Positions 34,480 through 44,777 of a stretch of DNA of 64,000 bases are shown here, one piece after another (position 1 is the stretch's first letter; each line of letters starts with the position of its first letter). The stretch comes from Dyadobacter sp. CY345 (GTDB lineage: Bacteria > Bacteroidota > Bacteroidia > Cytophagales > Spirosomataceae), in assembly GCF_021502725.1 (NCBI RefSeq), contig NZ_JAKFFS010000007.1, forward strand, positions 289,293 to 353,292. The letters are read 5' to 3'. The position numbers and the translations under genes were made by a program. The notes beneath the pieces were generated by a model. The model saw only the letters and a list, made by a program, of their open reading frames with translations, did no database searches and had not been told where the DNA came from.

Positions 34480-37077
34480 CTAAAATCTGAAACCCAGTCT
34501 TGTAAACAAAAAGGCGCCATTACTGCCCATTTGAACCGGATCCCACGCACCGCCTGATTCAGTCAGGTAGGGTTTTGACATGTTTGGATATACATTCAAA
34601 ATATTACTTCCACCGATAGAAAGTGAAACGTTTTTGCTGAACTTATAATTTACAGTTACGTCTGTCTGTACTTTCGGTTTGTAAACATCTGTGTATTCCT
34701 CTGGTGTATAATCCTTATTTGTCTCTTCGTTGATTGAACCGTAGTTCCAGTTCGTCAATTTTATTTCGCCAAAACGAACAAATCTTACCATCAGACTAAA
34801 TTTGTTTACAGTGTAATCAAAAGTAAGATTGATTTTTGATGGAGGAGCTGATGCCAGTACAAAACTGCGTTCTCTTTGGTTAAAATAGGTATCTTCTTTT
34901 CCAATAAGTGCAGGGCTTGTGTTGATCGGTCCAAGTTTCATCCAGTTGAAATTAGCCGCCAGTGTAGTGCTGAAACGACCTTTTCCCAAAGCGGTCGAAT
35001 GGGCGATAATTACATCTATACCTTTCGTTGTTGTGTATGAAAGCGCGTTGGTGAAGAATTGTGCCTGACCAACATTTAACGATTTCAATAACGGGCCGAT
35101 TGCTTCATCTTCGTCACTGAACTGACCGGTTAAAACAACACGGTCTTTTACTTTTACGTAGTATCCATCCACAGTCACCGACAACGCAGAACCTTTCGGC
35201 GTAACGGTTATACCTAAACTGGCATTTTCAGACGTTTCCTGTTTCAGCTCCGGAATTCCGAGCGTTTTGGTAACAGCACTGTTATTATTTGCAAGAAGAA
35301 CCTGAACTGCCTGACCATTGACGAAGTTGGTAAATGTTGAATTGAAATATTTCTGAGCCAGTGACGGCGCGCGGAATCCTGTACTCACCGAACCGCGAAT
35401 CGCGATATCGTCAGTGACCTTATACCTTGCGCCCAGTTTACCATTTAATGTACTCCCAAAGTCACTATAATTTTCGAAACGGACCGCTGCGTCTACTAAT
35501 AGTTTTTTTGTGATATCAGCTTCAACATCGACGTAAGCGGCAACATTTGAGCGGCTGTTATTGGTGATATCGGCCGGACTGAAACCTGGAAAACCCTGAG
35601 ATCCGCCAGCGAAATTCTGATCATAGGTCGCGTATGATGCTTCCTCGCCTGCAAATATTTTATAACGCTCTGTACGATATTCTCCTCCAAAGGCAACATT
35701 CAGACCGCTTAGAACAGATTTGTAAAACCTGGTAAAATTCAGGTTGGTAACATTTTGACCAAGCTGAAAACCACCCGCCTCAAACGAAGTTTGCGACTGC
35801 GCTCCAAGCGAAGTATTCAAAGAATTTTTTACAGAAAAGTCAAATTTATTAAACCCGTAGGTGTTGCTCAAATCAATATCCCATTGTTTCCATACACCTC
35901 TCACCCCAACTGTCGCAGCGTTATCGGTAATCTTGCTTGCAATAATCGGATCAAAACCATTTGGATAAATTGCGGGAATGTTCTTGTCACTATCAGCAAA
36001 ACGTGTCCAGGCATAAGCATCTCCCGTGCGGGTGTTATGACCGCCAAAACTATAAACCTGGAAGTTTTTTCCAACCGGGATTTTTGCGTTATAGTAAATC
36101 GCAGCATTTTTCATTTGCGGATCACCATATTGTCTGCGGCTGATTTCGTCAAGCGGACTTGTATTGGCGCGGTTCGTGTGATCGCGGAAGTTATAGTCGG
36201 CGGTAACATTAATGAAACCTGTTTTAGCAACTTTCAGACCATAATTCAGGTTAACATTATAATTCTGTCCATCAAAATTTTTATCATCAAAACGATATTT
36301 GGCTTTGTACATTCCCGCATTTACATTGGCAGTCAATTGATTCACTGTTTCTTTCAAAACAATATTAATAACACCCGCGATTGCATCCGAACCATATTGT
36401 GCCGCCGCACCATCCCTTAATATTTCAATTCTTTCAATAGCAGCTGCCGGAATTGCGTTCAGGTCCGTTCCTGTATTTCCGCGACCTCTTGAACCAAACA
36501 AATTAACCAATGCAGACTGGTGACGTCTTTTCCCGTTTATAAGCACCAATGTTTGATCAGGGCCAAGACCGCGCAGCGAAGCCGGATCCACGTGATCCGC
36601 ACCATCTGAACCAGTCTGTCTGTTTGAGTTAAAGGAAGGAGCTGCAAATTGTAAAAGCTGATTCACATCAAGCTGGCCTTGTTTGGTAGTAACTTCCTGG
36701 ATATTGATCACATCAATAGGCGCTGGCGTATCAGTTGATGAACGATTCATGTTTCTCGAACCAACTACTGTTACCTGACTTAATAAAGTTGCATCTTCCA
36801 GCGTAAAATTCTGAGTTTCCTGACCGCCAATTTCTTTTTCGATTTTGTTGTAACCGACATAGGTAACGATCAATGTTGCGTTGGAATATCCCACTGACAA
36901 GGCATAAACTCCGCTGGCGTCGGCAGTTGTGCCGTTGCTGGTTCCTTTTTCAATAACCGAAGCGCCGATCATTGGCGCTCCGTTGGCATCTGTAATTTTC
37001 CCCGATACTTTGAATTTCTGCGCGAAGGCTGAAAGTGAAAGTAAAACGAAAAATAGTGATAAATAACATTTAGTCAT
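34480..37077 (-). CDS. TonB-dependent receptor with carboxypeptidase-D-like N-terminal domain
   Basis: Protein of 865 aa. Signal peptide (about 1-19, AFAQ); CarboxypepD_reg-like domain (about 22-95, VSGKITDANGAPMIGASVIEK); plug domain (about 115-235) with LINGKRRHQSALVN and IERIEILRDGAAAQYGSDAI; 22-strand barrel ending GAFLFTRLGFRF. No STN domain and no SusD partner, so unlike the neighbouring SusC it is a classical receptor, probably for a metal chelate, vitamin or small glycan. Monocistronic. Confidence 0.9.
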   Translation of the reverse strand: MTKCYLSLFFVLLSLSAFAQKFKVSGKITDANGAPMIGASVIEKGTSNGTTADASGVYALSVGYSNATLIVTYVGYNKIEKEIGGQETQNFTLEDATLLSQVTVVGSRNMNRSSTDTPAPIDVINIQEVTTKQGQLDVNQLLQFAAPSFNSNRQTGSDGADHVDPASLRGLGPDQTLVLINGKRRHQSALVNLFGSRGRGNTGTDLNAIPAAAIERIEILRDGAAAQYGSDAIAGVINIVLKETVNQLTANVNAGMYKAKYRFDDKNFDGQNYNVNLNYGLKVAKTGFINVTADYNFRDHTNRANTSPLDEISRRQYGDPQMKNAAIYYNAKIPVGKNFQVYSFGGHNTRTGDAYAWTRFADSDKNIPAIYPNGFDPIIASKITDNAATVGVRGVWKQWDIDLSNTYGFNKFDFSVKNSLNTSLGAQSQTSFEAGGFQLGQNVTNLNFTRFYKSVLSGLNVAFGGEYRTERYKIFAGEEASYATYDQNFAGGSQGFPGFSPADITNNSRSNVAAYVDVEADITKKLLVDAAVRFENYSDFGSTLNGKLGARYKVTDDIAIRGSVSTGFRAPSLAQKYFNSTFTNFVNGQAVQVLLANNNSAVTKTLGIPELKQETSENASLGITVTPKGSALSVTVDGYYVKVKDRVVLTGQFSDEDEAIGPLLKSLNVGQAQFFTNALSYTTTKGIDVIIAHSTALGKGRFSTTLAANFNWMKLGPINTSPALIGKEDTYFNQRERSFVLASAPPSKINLTFDYTVNKFSLMVRFVRFGEIKLTNWNYGSINEETNKDYTPEEYTDVYKPKVQTDVTVNYKFSKNVSLSIGGSNILNVYPNMSKPYLTESGGAWDPVQMGSNGAFLFTRLGFRF

Positions 37078-37225
37078 ATTACGAATTTTAATTAATAAAA
37101 GCGCAAATTAAGATAATAATAGTTTACACTTTTTCATTATCACTAAATTATATTTTCCTTAAAGCAGTTTACGCAGAATGGTAATAATTCGAATTTTATA
37201 TTTTTGAATGTAATAATACAAATAC

Positions 37226-37266
37226 AAAAAAACCTTGCAGCCAGAGATCTGAGTTGCAAGGTTTTT
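37226..37266 (-). terminator. Terminator after the SusD gene
   Basis: AAAAACCTTGCA / TGCAAGGTTTTT hairpin (37228-37239, 37255-37266), U-rich on the minus strand. Confidence 0.85.
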
Positions 37267-37287
37267 CTTCGACTAAACAAAAAAGTG

Positions 37288-39105
37288 TTATTGATATCCC
37301 GGATTTTGAACGATCTCTTTATTTTGATCTCTTACCGATTGCGGTATAGGGTTCATGTACATTTTCTTGTGGAATACGTGTGGGTGGTTCAGGCCGACCA
37401 CTTCGTAAATCCATCTTCCCCTGTTATCATTTGGCGAAGAATTCGTGATTTTCATGCCGTGCAGATCTTTATTCATCACATCTTCTGCAATGGCCCAGCG
37501 AATGATATCATAAAATCTTTTCGATTCAAAACAAAGCTCAACACGGCGTTCTCTGCGGATTGCTTCCCGCATCTGGTCTTTGCTCAATCCTGCCGGCAGT
37601 TCCGGAAGGGCGGAACGTTTGCGTATCGCGTTAATGGCAGCATAAACGGAAACATCTGCGCCGGAAACTTCGTTTTGAGCTTCGGCATAATTCAATAATA
37701 CTTCTGCATAACGATAGTAAACATAATTCTGACCGCTGGAAGCACCACCTCTTGGTTTCAAAGGATTGATTTTTTTCTTGAAATAATATCCCGTATTTCC
37801 CACATCATCAGTTCCAAAATCGATCTGGTTTTTCGAAGGTTTTACTTTATCAATTCTTGTATAAATGGTATCCACTCTCGCCATCCAATCCTGTTTATAA
37901 GGAGCACCATCGTACACTATAAAATCATAGAAACGTTTTTCGCGGTTGACGTATGGATTTTGCGGATCATAACCGGATGTAGGATCGGAGATCGGTTTGC
38001 CATTGGCCATCGCAAACTGATCGACAAGTTCCTGCGTCGGATTGTAGTTGCCCCAGGTATAATAAACGCCATCGATCCATACCGGACCGCCATATTGCTC
38101 ATAGTTGGAGCCCATGATCACAGCAACAATCTGGCGATCCCAGATCACTTCGGAATTGTATTCATTTTTCTCCCACCAGAAAGCAGAAATATCTGGAAAC
38201 AAACCATAGGTACCGCCGTAAGTATCCATGAAAAGCTTGTTCGTAGCCGCTGCTTTTTTCCAACGTTCCGGATCATTGTTTCCGAAGCTGATCATCTTGT
38301 TCGGATCGGCGCCGGCAGGAGAGTTTGCCGTATTAAAAGCCGGACTTGCGGCATATAATTCCAGCCAGCCTTTCAACGCGAGGGCTGCGCCAAGCGTAGA
38401 ACGACCCGCATTTGCGTCGCCATTGTTATACTTCACAGGCAAAACTTTATTGGTTACAATTGCATCCAGTTCGGAAATAATAAAATTGAAGGTTTCTTCA
38501 AAGGTGCTGCGCTTGTTGTAAAGCTCTTCCGTGGACATCGTATTTCTGTCGAGGGTTTTTGTCAGGATCGGAAGGCCGCCCATGTGCATAAACAATTCAC
38601 TGTACAGAAACGCCCGTAAAAATCTCACTTCATCAATTTTCTGCTTCACATAAGTCTCCGAGAAATTGGCAGCATTTTCAGTAACCCGCTCAATAAATAA
38701 ATTGCACTTGCGGATCTTGTAATATCCTGCCGACCATGTGGCGTAATCCGTTGCATGATTGGTTGAATTGGTAACCGTGGCCGCTGTGTTATATTCCTGA
38801 TCCATGGGCGAACCCTGATTCACGGACGGATCTACGATACCCTGTTTCCAGCTATATGAACGCCAGTAAAAACCGGCATCATTATCATCCGTGAAATTGT
38901 CAAGATTTTCAGGTGAATTCCATTTGTTGGAAAGATCGTGGTAAATATCATTCAGGAAAATATCTGCATTTCCTTCCGATTCCCATTGTGTTTCTTCCGT
39001 CAGCCGGCTTTTTATTTCGTTATCCAGAAAATCTTCTTTACAGGAAATCGTGCTGAGGCAAAGGCAGAGCAGTGCTGTAAAAATGATTTGTTTCGTATTT
39101 TTCAT
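37288..39105 (-). CDS. RagB/SusD family nutrient-uptake lipoprotein
   Basis: Start placed at the ATG at 39105 (MKNTKQIIFTALLCLCLSTISC), giving 605 aa and a proper lipobox (Cys22); the longer frame overruns the SusC stop. SusD features: N-terminal LDNEIKSRLTEETQWESEGNA segment, tetratricopeptide-like helices, and the C-terminal ALPELPAGLSKDQMREAIRRE / RRVELCFESKRFYDIIRWA block. SusD lids cover the SusC barrel and bind the oligosaccharide or peptide. Lies 27 bases after SusC. Confidence 0.93.
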   Translation of the reverse strand: MKNTKQIIFTALLCLCLSTISCKEDFLDNEIKSRLTEETQWESEGNADIFLNDIYHDLSNKWNSPENLDNFTDDNDAGFYWRSYSWKQGIVDPSVNQGSPMDQEYNTAATVTNSTNHATDYATWSAGYYKIRKCNLFIERVTENAANFSETYVKQKIDEVRFLRAFLYSELFMHMGGLPILTKTLDRNTMSTEELYNKRSTFEETFNFIISELDAIVTNKVLPVKYNNGDANAGRSTLGAALALKGWLELYAASPAFNTANSPAGADPNKMISFGNNDPERWKKAAATNKLFMDTYGGTYGLFPDISAFWWEKNEYNSEVIWDRQIVAVIMGSNYEQYGGPVWIDGVYYTWGNYNPTQELVDQFAMANGKPISDPTSGYDPQNPYVNREKRFYDFIVYDGAPYKQDWMARVDTIYTRIDKVKPSKNQIDFGTDDVGNTGYYFKKKINPLKPRGGASSGQNYVYYRYAEVLLNYAEAQNEVSGADVSVYAAINAIRKRSALPELPAGLSKDQMREAIRRERRVELCFESKRFYDIIRWAIAEDVMNKDLHGMKITNSSPNDNRGRWIYEVVGLNHPHVFHKKMYMNPIPQSVRDQNKEIVQNPGYQ

Positions 39106-39132
39106 ATCAGATAATATTAGAATGGTCAAAAA

Positions 39133-42100
39133 TCAGAAAGTAACATTCAAACCGAATACATAAACTTTTTGGTTGGGATAGGCCGTTTCACGATCTGTGT
39201 AGCCAACTTCCGGATCCATAAAATTCAGCTTGCTCAACGTGAAGAGATTTTGTCCTGATGCATAAACCCGCACCGACTGAATCTTCAAAGCCTGTATTAC
39301 GCTTTTTGGAAGTGTATAACCAATAATCGCAGTTTTCAAACGCACATGCGCAGTACTTGTCCACCAGAAATCCGAAGCCTGGGTATTGTTGGCATAAGGT
39401 GCCTGTGTTGCTCTCGGGTAACGTGCTCCTTGATTGTCAGGGGTCCAGCGGTTGTCATAATATTCGTAGCTGGAATTACTGTTGTTGTTATTAAAAGGAA
39501 TGGTTTGAAACTGGCGGATATCAAGGCTGGCAAGCGCTGATCCCTGGAAAAAGAGGCTGACATCAAAGCCTTTCCAGTTTGCTGTCGGCGTAAGACCATA
39601 ACTCAAAAATGGCGAGACAGGTTTTCCAATGACCGCTTCATCGTTCGCATCGATTCTTCCGTCCGGTTTTCCATCAGGCCCGCTGATATCAGCATAACGG
39701 ATATCGCCCGGATGCAAAACGCCGAACTGTGTTACATTGTAACCATCTTTTGTGTCAATAATCCCGTCATCATTTGTATCGTCCTCAGTTCCGAAAATTC
39801 CCAGCGCTTTATAACCAAATGGTGTTCCGAATGGACGGTTTGTCCTGCTGCGGTTTGGATTGTTGCGAGTTGCTGCCGTTTCGAAGATCTGTACCATTTT
39901 GTTTTTGGCATAACTCATATTTCCGTTAATCCCAAGTTTTAGCCCGTTCGAAAATTTGTATTGTGTACCGAGACTGAATTCAAATCCGGTGTTGGTCATG
40001 ATTCCTGCATTTTCATCAGCAAGTCCAAGTCCGTACTCGATCGGGACGCTCACAGCTGGAGGCAATAACATACCACTTCTTTTTTCGTGGAAATAATCTG
40101 CCTCGATATTCAGCAAACCTCTCCATAACGTTGCTTCAAAACCGATATCCGTTTTGGTCGCAATTTCCCAGGTGATGTTTTTATTTGCCTCATTGGGAAG
40201 ATATGAACCCTGAACCATGGAGCCGGCGCCAAGCGCGTAAGCATTTCCATACAAATTATATCCTGTCAGATATTGAAAAGCAGTACCTGCTAGGTTTCCG
40301 GATTTTCCCCATGATCCTCTTATTTTCAGATTATCTACCATCGGAAGGCTTTTCTTGATGAAATCTTCTTCTGACATTACCCAACCCACAGAGAATGCCG
40401 GGAAGTATCCATATCTTTTTCCTGGCGCAAAGTAGTAGTGCCCATCATACCGCCCCGACGCTTCGAAGAGATATTTTCCGGCATAAGCATAACCAACCCG
40501 GTAGACATAACCAATCTGACTTCCGGTCGATGATGTTCCCGAATTATCAAAATCATTTTTATTCGAGCTGCCCATATCGAGCTCATCCGTATTGATCGCG
40601 AAGTTATTTCTGCGGGCAGAAAAAATTTCGTAAGTGTTATTTCTCGCTTCTGCTACCAACAATCCAGTGAAATCATGTTTGCCAAATGAATTGTGGTAAT
40701 TCAGATAAGCCTGATAACTGAACGTTTGCGTTTTTCTATATTCCTGTCTCAGATAGGTAAAGGCCGGTGCGCCACCTTCTGAAGTAGAAATTTCTCTTTT
40801 GTAAGTGTAAGGCGTTGCATTGGTATTTTGGGTGTAGTAGTAAAATGGCGTGTGCCAGCCTTTCTCCGTCCGCTGATTTGGGTCATAACTGAAAGTCCCT
40901 TTGATACTTAATCCTTTCACAGGAAGTTTCTGTTCAATAGCCAGCGTTGTCAAAAGGGTGTTATTTGTATTTCTTCTATAACCTGCATTCAGGATACCAA
41001 CCGGGGAATTTCCTGCAAATTCGCCCCATAAACCATTGCTGTAATACAAGCTGCGGATTGGAATATATTTAAATCCATTTCTGAAAAGGTTGGTAGCATT
41101 CACCGCATCATCCACAGATTTTGTGTTTTCAATAGATCCAATCAGCGCCAGAGTAACAGTAGTTGTTTTGGTTGCCTGCGCTTCCAGATTCAGGTTGTAG
41201 TTGTAACGGGTATAGCGAATTGGGTCAAACATCCCTTTTTGCTGTAAAAAACCCAAGCCTGCATAATACTTAATTTTTTCAGCGCCTCCGCTCAGTTGCA
41301 GATTATAGTTTTGCATCGGCGCATTCATGTTAACCAACTTTTTACTGTCGCTGATCGGGTAAAGGTCCGGATCTTTTGCATTCAGACTGATGTAATTTTC
41401 AATAAGATCTGTTGCAAACGGAAGCTGTGTTCCTGTCGGATTTTCATTGGAATATGCTTCATTTTTAAGTCGCATATAATCCTGGGCACTCAATAATTTA
41501 GGGTAATATGTAGGTGTCTGTGTTCCGTAATAGCTGCTGAAAGTCAGGGAAGGCGCACCTGTTTTTCCTCTTTTTGTGGTGATCAAAACTACGCCGTTAG
41601 CTCCGCCGAGTCCGTATGGAGCAACCGCAGCGGCATCTTTTAAAACTGAAATTGTCTCAATCGCAGTCGGATCGATTTGGTTGATATTATCACGAATAAT
41701 CCCGTCGACAACGATAAGCGGTTTGTTATTTCCAGTCGTACCAATTCCGCGAATATGAATTTCAGGAGAATCTGCACCTGGCTGGCCTCCATTTGGACGC
41801 ATGCTGACACCCGCAACTCTTCCGGCCATGGAATTAGAAATATTTGGTACCGGCGTTTCCGCGATTTCTCCTCCCTTAATCGAAGCAACCGAACCTGTTA
41901 AAGTTGATTTTTTCTGTGTACCATATCCAACGACGATCACTTCGTCAAGCGCTTTGGTATCGGCGATAAGGGAAATATCGACAGTTGTCCGGTTGCCAAC
42001 AATTACTTCCTGCGAAATAAAACCGACGAAAGAGAATATCAAAACCGCATTTGCATCCGGCAATTCCAGCTGATATTTTCCATTGATATCGGTGGTCGTT

Positions 42101-42606
42101 CCGCGCTGCGTTCCTTTTAAGATGATACTTACTCCCGGTAACCCGTCACCCGATTCTGCCTTGACGGTACCGGATATACTAACATCTGCAGGTGTCTCAA
42201 TTATTTTGGCCTGTTGAGATGAATTTTCCCCAGTCTTACCGGGAGATTTTGATAGAAGAATCTGATCGTTGCTGACCTTATAAGCGATGCCCATAGGAGA
42301 AAACAAACGATCAAGAACGAAAGATAATTTTTCCTGATTTGCTGTAATTGTTACGGCCTGATGTGCCTTGACGAGGTCGCTACTATATGCAAAGCGCATT
42401 TTTGCTTTTTGCTCAATTTTGGTCAGAGCTTCCTGTAAAGACACATTCTTTACTTCCAAAGTTATTCCCCGGTTCAGCAGATCCTGTGCTGGCGTAGTAT
42501 GTGCATAGGCCATTGCGGAGAATAAACCGACGCAAACGAGTTGATAAAATGTTAATCGCATGATTTTGAATAGCAATCCATGCCGTGGATGAAAATGTTT
42601 TTTCAT
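39133..42606 (-). CDS. SusC/RagA family TonB-linked outer-membrane transporter with STN domain
   Basis: Protein of 1157 aa. Signal peptide (about 16-35), STN domain (about 47-118, GITLEVKNVSLQEALTKIEQ) that contacts a FecR-type anti-sigma factor, carboxypeptidase-D-like domain (about 143-213), the DEVIVVGYGTQ linker (221-231), plug (about 235-345) and barrel ending KVYVFGLNVTF. The STN domain together with the upstream sigma/FecR genes shows that uptake is coupled to transcription. The nutrient is unknown, since no degradative enzyme is linked on this strand. Confidence 0.94.
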   Translation of the reverse strand: MKKHFHPRHGLLFKIMRLTFYQLVCVGLFSAMAYAHTTPAQDLLNRGITLEVKNVSLQEALTKIEQKAKMRFAYSSDLVKAHQAVTITANQEKLSFVLDRLFSPMGIAYKVSNDQILLSKSPGKTGENSSQQAKIIETPADVSISGTVKAESGDGLPGVSIILKGTQRGTTTDINGKYQLELPDANAVLIFSFVGFISQEVIVGNRTTVDISLIADTKALDEVIVVGYGTQKKSTLTGSVASIKGGEIAETPVPNISNSMAGRVAGVSMRPNGGQPGADSPEIHIRGIGTTGNNKPLIVVDGIIRDNINQIDPTAIETISVLKDAAAVAPYGLGGANGVVLITTKRGKTGAPSLTFSSYYGTQTPTYYPKLLSAQDYMRLKNEAYSNENPTGTQLPFATDLIENYISLNAKDPDLYPISDSKKLVNMNAPMQNYNLQLSGGAEKIKYYAGLGFLQQKGMFDPIRYTRYNYNLNLEAQATKTTTVTLALIGSIENTKSVDDAVNATNLFRNGFKYIPIRSLYYSNGLWGEFAGNSPVGILNAGYRRNTNNTLLTTLAIEQKLPVKGLSIKGTFSYDPNQRTEKGWHTPFYYYTQNTNATPYTYKREISTSEGGAPAFTYLRQEYRKTQTFSYQAYLNYHNSFGKHDFTGLLVAEARNNTYEIFSARRNNFAINTDELDMGSSNKNDFDNSGTSSTGSQIGYVYRVGYAYAGKYLFEASGRYDGHYYFAPGKRYGYFPAFSVGWVMSEEDFIKKSLPMVDNLKIRGSWGKSGNLAGTAFQYLTGYNLYGNAYALGAGSMVQGSYLPNEANKNITWEIATKTDIGFEATLWRGLLNIEADYFHEKRSGMLLPPAVSVPIEYGLGLADENAGIMTNTGFEFSLGTQYKFSNGLKLGINGNMSYAKNKMVQIFETAATRNNPNRSRTNRPFGTPFGYKALGIFGTEDDTNDDGIIDTKDGYNVTQFGVLHPGDIRYADISGPDGKPDGRIDANDEAVIGKPVSPFLSYGLTPTANWKGFDVSLFFQGSALASLDIRQFQTIPFNNNNSNSSYEYYDNRWTPDNQGARYPRATQAPYANNTQASDFWWTSTAHVRLKTAIIGYTLPKSVIQALKIQSVRVYASGQNLFTLSKLNFMDPEVGYTDRETAYPNQKVYVFGLNVTF

Positions 42607-42721
42607 AATTTTACTGAGAATTGATTAAATGTTGGAAACAACGATCCTGCAAAATCACTAGGCAACATTTGCCAGGTGATCATTTGTGAACTGCACGTTC
42701 TAGGATATCTGATCAGTTTAT

Positions 42722-42757
42722 AATCAGGAGTGTCGCAACCACTCCTGATTTTTTTTG
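42722..42757. terminator. Hairpin between FecR and SusC
   Basis: AATCAGGAGTG / CACTCCTGATT perfect arms (42722-42732, 42740-42750). The T run (TTTTTTT) follows on the plus side, so on the minus strand, where the flanking genes lie, it is a hairpin without a good U tract: attenuator or mRNA-end protector are alternatives to terminator. Confidence 0.55.
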
Positions 42758-42839
42758 AGCAGACATTAAATTTGATTAAGTAATTGTTTTACGTCATTTG
42801 CTGCACTGTTTAAGTATTTAACAAACTAATCATTAACTA

Positions 42840-43841
42840 TTAATTACAACCTTCTCCTTTCAAAACCACCTTCTCGCCGTCAATCTCATACGTCGTCCCG
42901 AGAAGTGTTTCGATCATTCCAAGAATTTCAGGCAGTTTTTGGTTGTTAAAATCTACTTTCAGACGACATTTTTTGATCGCAGGATTCGCGAACTCGATTT
43001 TTATACGAAAGGTATTTTGCAGGCGATCAGCAACTTCATTCATGGGCGTTTCGTCAAAGACCAATGAAACCGATTGCCAGTTTTCATCGATCATTTCATT
43101 ATCCTGAGAAACATCCACGGTCATTCGATTGGTAATTTTTTCAAAAACAGCTTGTTGTTTTGGTTTCAATACAACTGTCTCCGTTTTGTGATCCGGGTTT
43201 TGTTTACTCACTGCAACGCTTCCCGTAATAACCGAAACTTTGTAACTTGATTCATTTTCATTCGCCTTCACGTTAAAGCTTGTACCCAACACTTCTGTTT
43301 TTAATTTCCCGCAATGAATAATGAATGGATGCCGGGCATCCCGCGTTACGTCAAAAAATGCTTCACCCTGAAAGTTTATTTCACGGGTTATTTTGGATGC
43401 AAAAGAATGGGGATGTGTTATAAAAGCACCAGGTTGGAGCCAGACAATACTATGATCAGGCAAATTGTAGCGAATGATTCTTTTTTCATTGTTACGAAAA
43501 CTGATCAGTGATGAATCGATGGCATTTGTTTCTGCTAAAAATTTTCTGGTTTTCTGCTGAGTGACATAGGTAAAGAAAATACCCAGGCCTACAACAGCTG
43601 CGGCAGCATAATACCACAGTTGTCTGAATGGTAAAATTTTGGGTTTTTGATAATTTTCCGAATCCGAAATTTGCAATTGAATACGTTCGTACAAAACTTC
43701 CTCATCCGAAGCTGAAAAAGTCTCCCCGGAATCAATTTTAAGGTTTTGATACCAAGCGTCAACAAGTGTGCGTTCGTGTTCGCTGCACTGGTTGTTCAGG
43801 TATCTTTTTAATAAATCAGAAGAAGGAATTGCGGGATCCAT
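42840..43841 (-). CDS. FecR family anti-sigma factor
   Basis: Protein of 333 aa. N-terminal cytoplasmic sigma-binding part (about 1-70), one membrane helix (about 76-93, YYAAAAVVGLGIFFTYV), periplasmic FecR domain (about 120-220: REINFQGEAFFDVTRDARHPF, LGTSFNVKANE) and C-terminal STN-binding DUF4974-type domain (VSLVFDETPMNEVADRLQNT). It senses the loaded SusC through its STN domain and controls the adjacent sigma factor. Confidence 0.93.
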   Translation of the reverse strand: MDPAIPSSDLLKRYLNNQCSEHERTLVDAWYQNLKIDSGETFSASDEEVLYERIQLQISDSENYQKPKILPFRQLWYYAAAAVVGLGIFFTYVTQQKTRKFLAETNAIDSSLISFRNNEKRIIRYNLPDHSIVWLQPGAFITHPHSFASKITREINFQGEAFFDVTRDARHPFIIHCGKLKTEVLGTSFNVKANENESSYKVSVITGSVAVSKQNPDHKTETVVLKPKQQAVFEKITNRMTVDVSQDNEMIDENWQSVSLVFDETPMNEVADRLQNTFRIKIEFANPAIKKCRLKVDFNNQKLPEILGMIETLLGTTYEIDGEKVVLKGEGCN

Positions 43842-43864
43842 TTTAGGTGTACGATTTACACTTG

Positions 43865-43899
43865 TTGAAATAGCTTTATTATACAGTCTGCTATTTCAA
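43865..43899. repeat. Inverted repeat between sigma factor and FecR genes
   Basis: TTGAAATAGC (43865-43874) and GCTATTTCAA (43890-43899), perfect 10-base arms with a 15-base loop and no U tract. Could be an operator, an attenuator or an mRNA stabiliser. Confidence 0.5.
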
Positions 43900-43948
43900 T
43901 GGATATCCCTTAGTCAAATATGAATTTATTTTTAAAAAATTGAATTCA

Positions 43949-44530
43949 TCAAGCAAATGCAACGCTTATTAACGCCAAAGCGATGTAATCCTTCATTTCC
44001 ACGCGAAGAATGCGAAGTGCTTTGCTGATGTGCCCTTCAACCGTTTTTTCTGAAATTGCCAGTGTCAGCGCGATTTCTTTGAGGCTGTAACCCTTACGGC
44101 TCAGCACAAAAACCTGGCGGCATTTTTCAGGAAGTTTAAGAAGTGATTGCTCATAAAGCTCGCTTAACAGATTGTAATCGAGATGCTCGCGTGTCTTATC
44201 GTCGGCGGGAGATTCAACCTCATCAATCGAAAAAACGTGCTTTTTTTGCTCCTGATAATAATAATTGACAATGTTATATTTCAGCATTCCCTGCAAATAG
44301 GCCTGGGCATTTTTCTGAATATCAAATTTATTTCTTCCAAGCCAGAATTTATAAAATACTTCCTGTACCAGATCCTCGGCGGCAGTGCGTGCCCCCGTTT
44401 TCCGAATAGCAGTATGCACCAGCAAACGAACATGCCGGCTGTATAACTCACCAAAAGCAAGTTCATCATTTTGCTGACAAATCAGTTTTGTCAACTCTTC
44501 GTCGGAAAAAAGGCGGTAAGTAGTGATCAA
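43949..44530 (-). CDS. ECF RNA polymerase sigma factor (FecI/SusC-locus type)
   Basis: Protein of 193 aa. Region 2 (about 25-95: FGELYSRHVRLLVHTAIRKT, AEDLVQEVFYKFWLGRNKF) and region 4 (about 130-182: LPEKCRQVFVLSRKGYSLKEIA, ISEKTVEGHISKALRILR) are complete. The frame starts with TTG at 44530; no ATG occurs before region 2 and a stop lies five codons upstream, so TTG is the real start, possibly keeping expression low. Partner of FecR and the SusC STN domain. Confidence 0.92.
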   Translation of the reverse strand: MITTYRLFSDEELTKLICQQNDELAFGELYSRHVRLLVHTAIRKTGARTAAEDLVQEVFYKFWLGRNKFDIQKNAQAYLQGMLKYNIVNYYYQEQKKHVFSIDEVESPADDKTREHLDYNLLSELYEQSLLKLPEKCRQVFVLSRKGYSLKEIALTLAISEKTVEGHISKALRILRVEMKDYIALALISVAFA

Positions 44531-44777
44531 TTTTTCAGTGATTTAATATCGGTTTAACAACATCTTTTGTTACTGTTTAAACAAAATCAATTCTTCGGGG
44601 CGCGATATTTACAACCATAAGGAAACCGTGATTATTTTATACTTGTCATATATACACTAAAAAGTCGCCAATAATTTTATGCTGGAATGATTTCATTAGC
44701 GAATCCCCGATATTGACGGTTTAATCAATATTTGTGAATATTTTTAGTAAAAATTGAAAGTAAATTATTTTCTATAT

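Noticed and set aside
35755..36420. Long plus-strand ORFs opposite the TonB-dependent receptor, and similar long antisense frames elsewhere
   Set aside because: They are antisense shadows of well-supported genes, with no recognisable domain, signal or promoter of their own.
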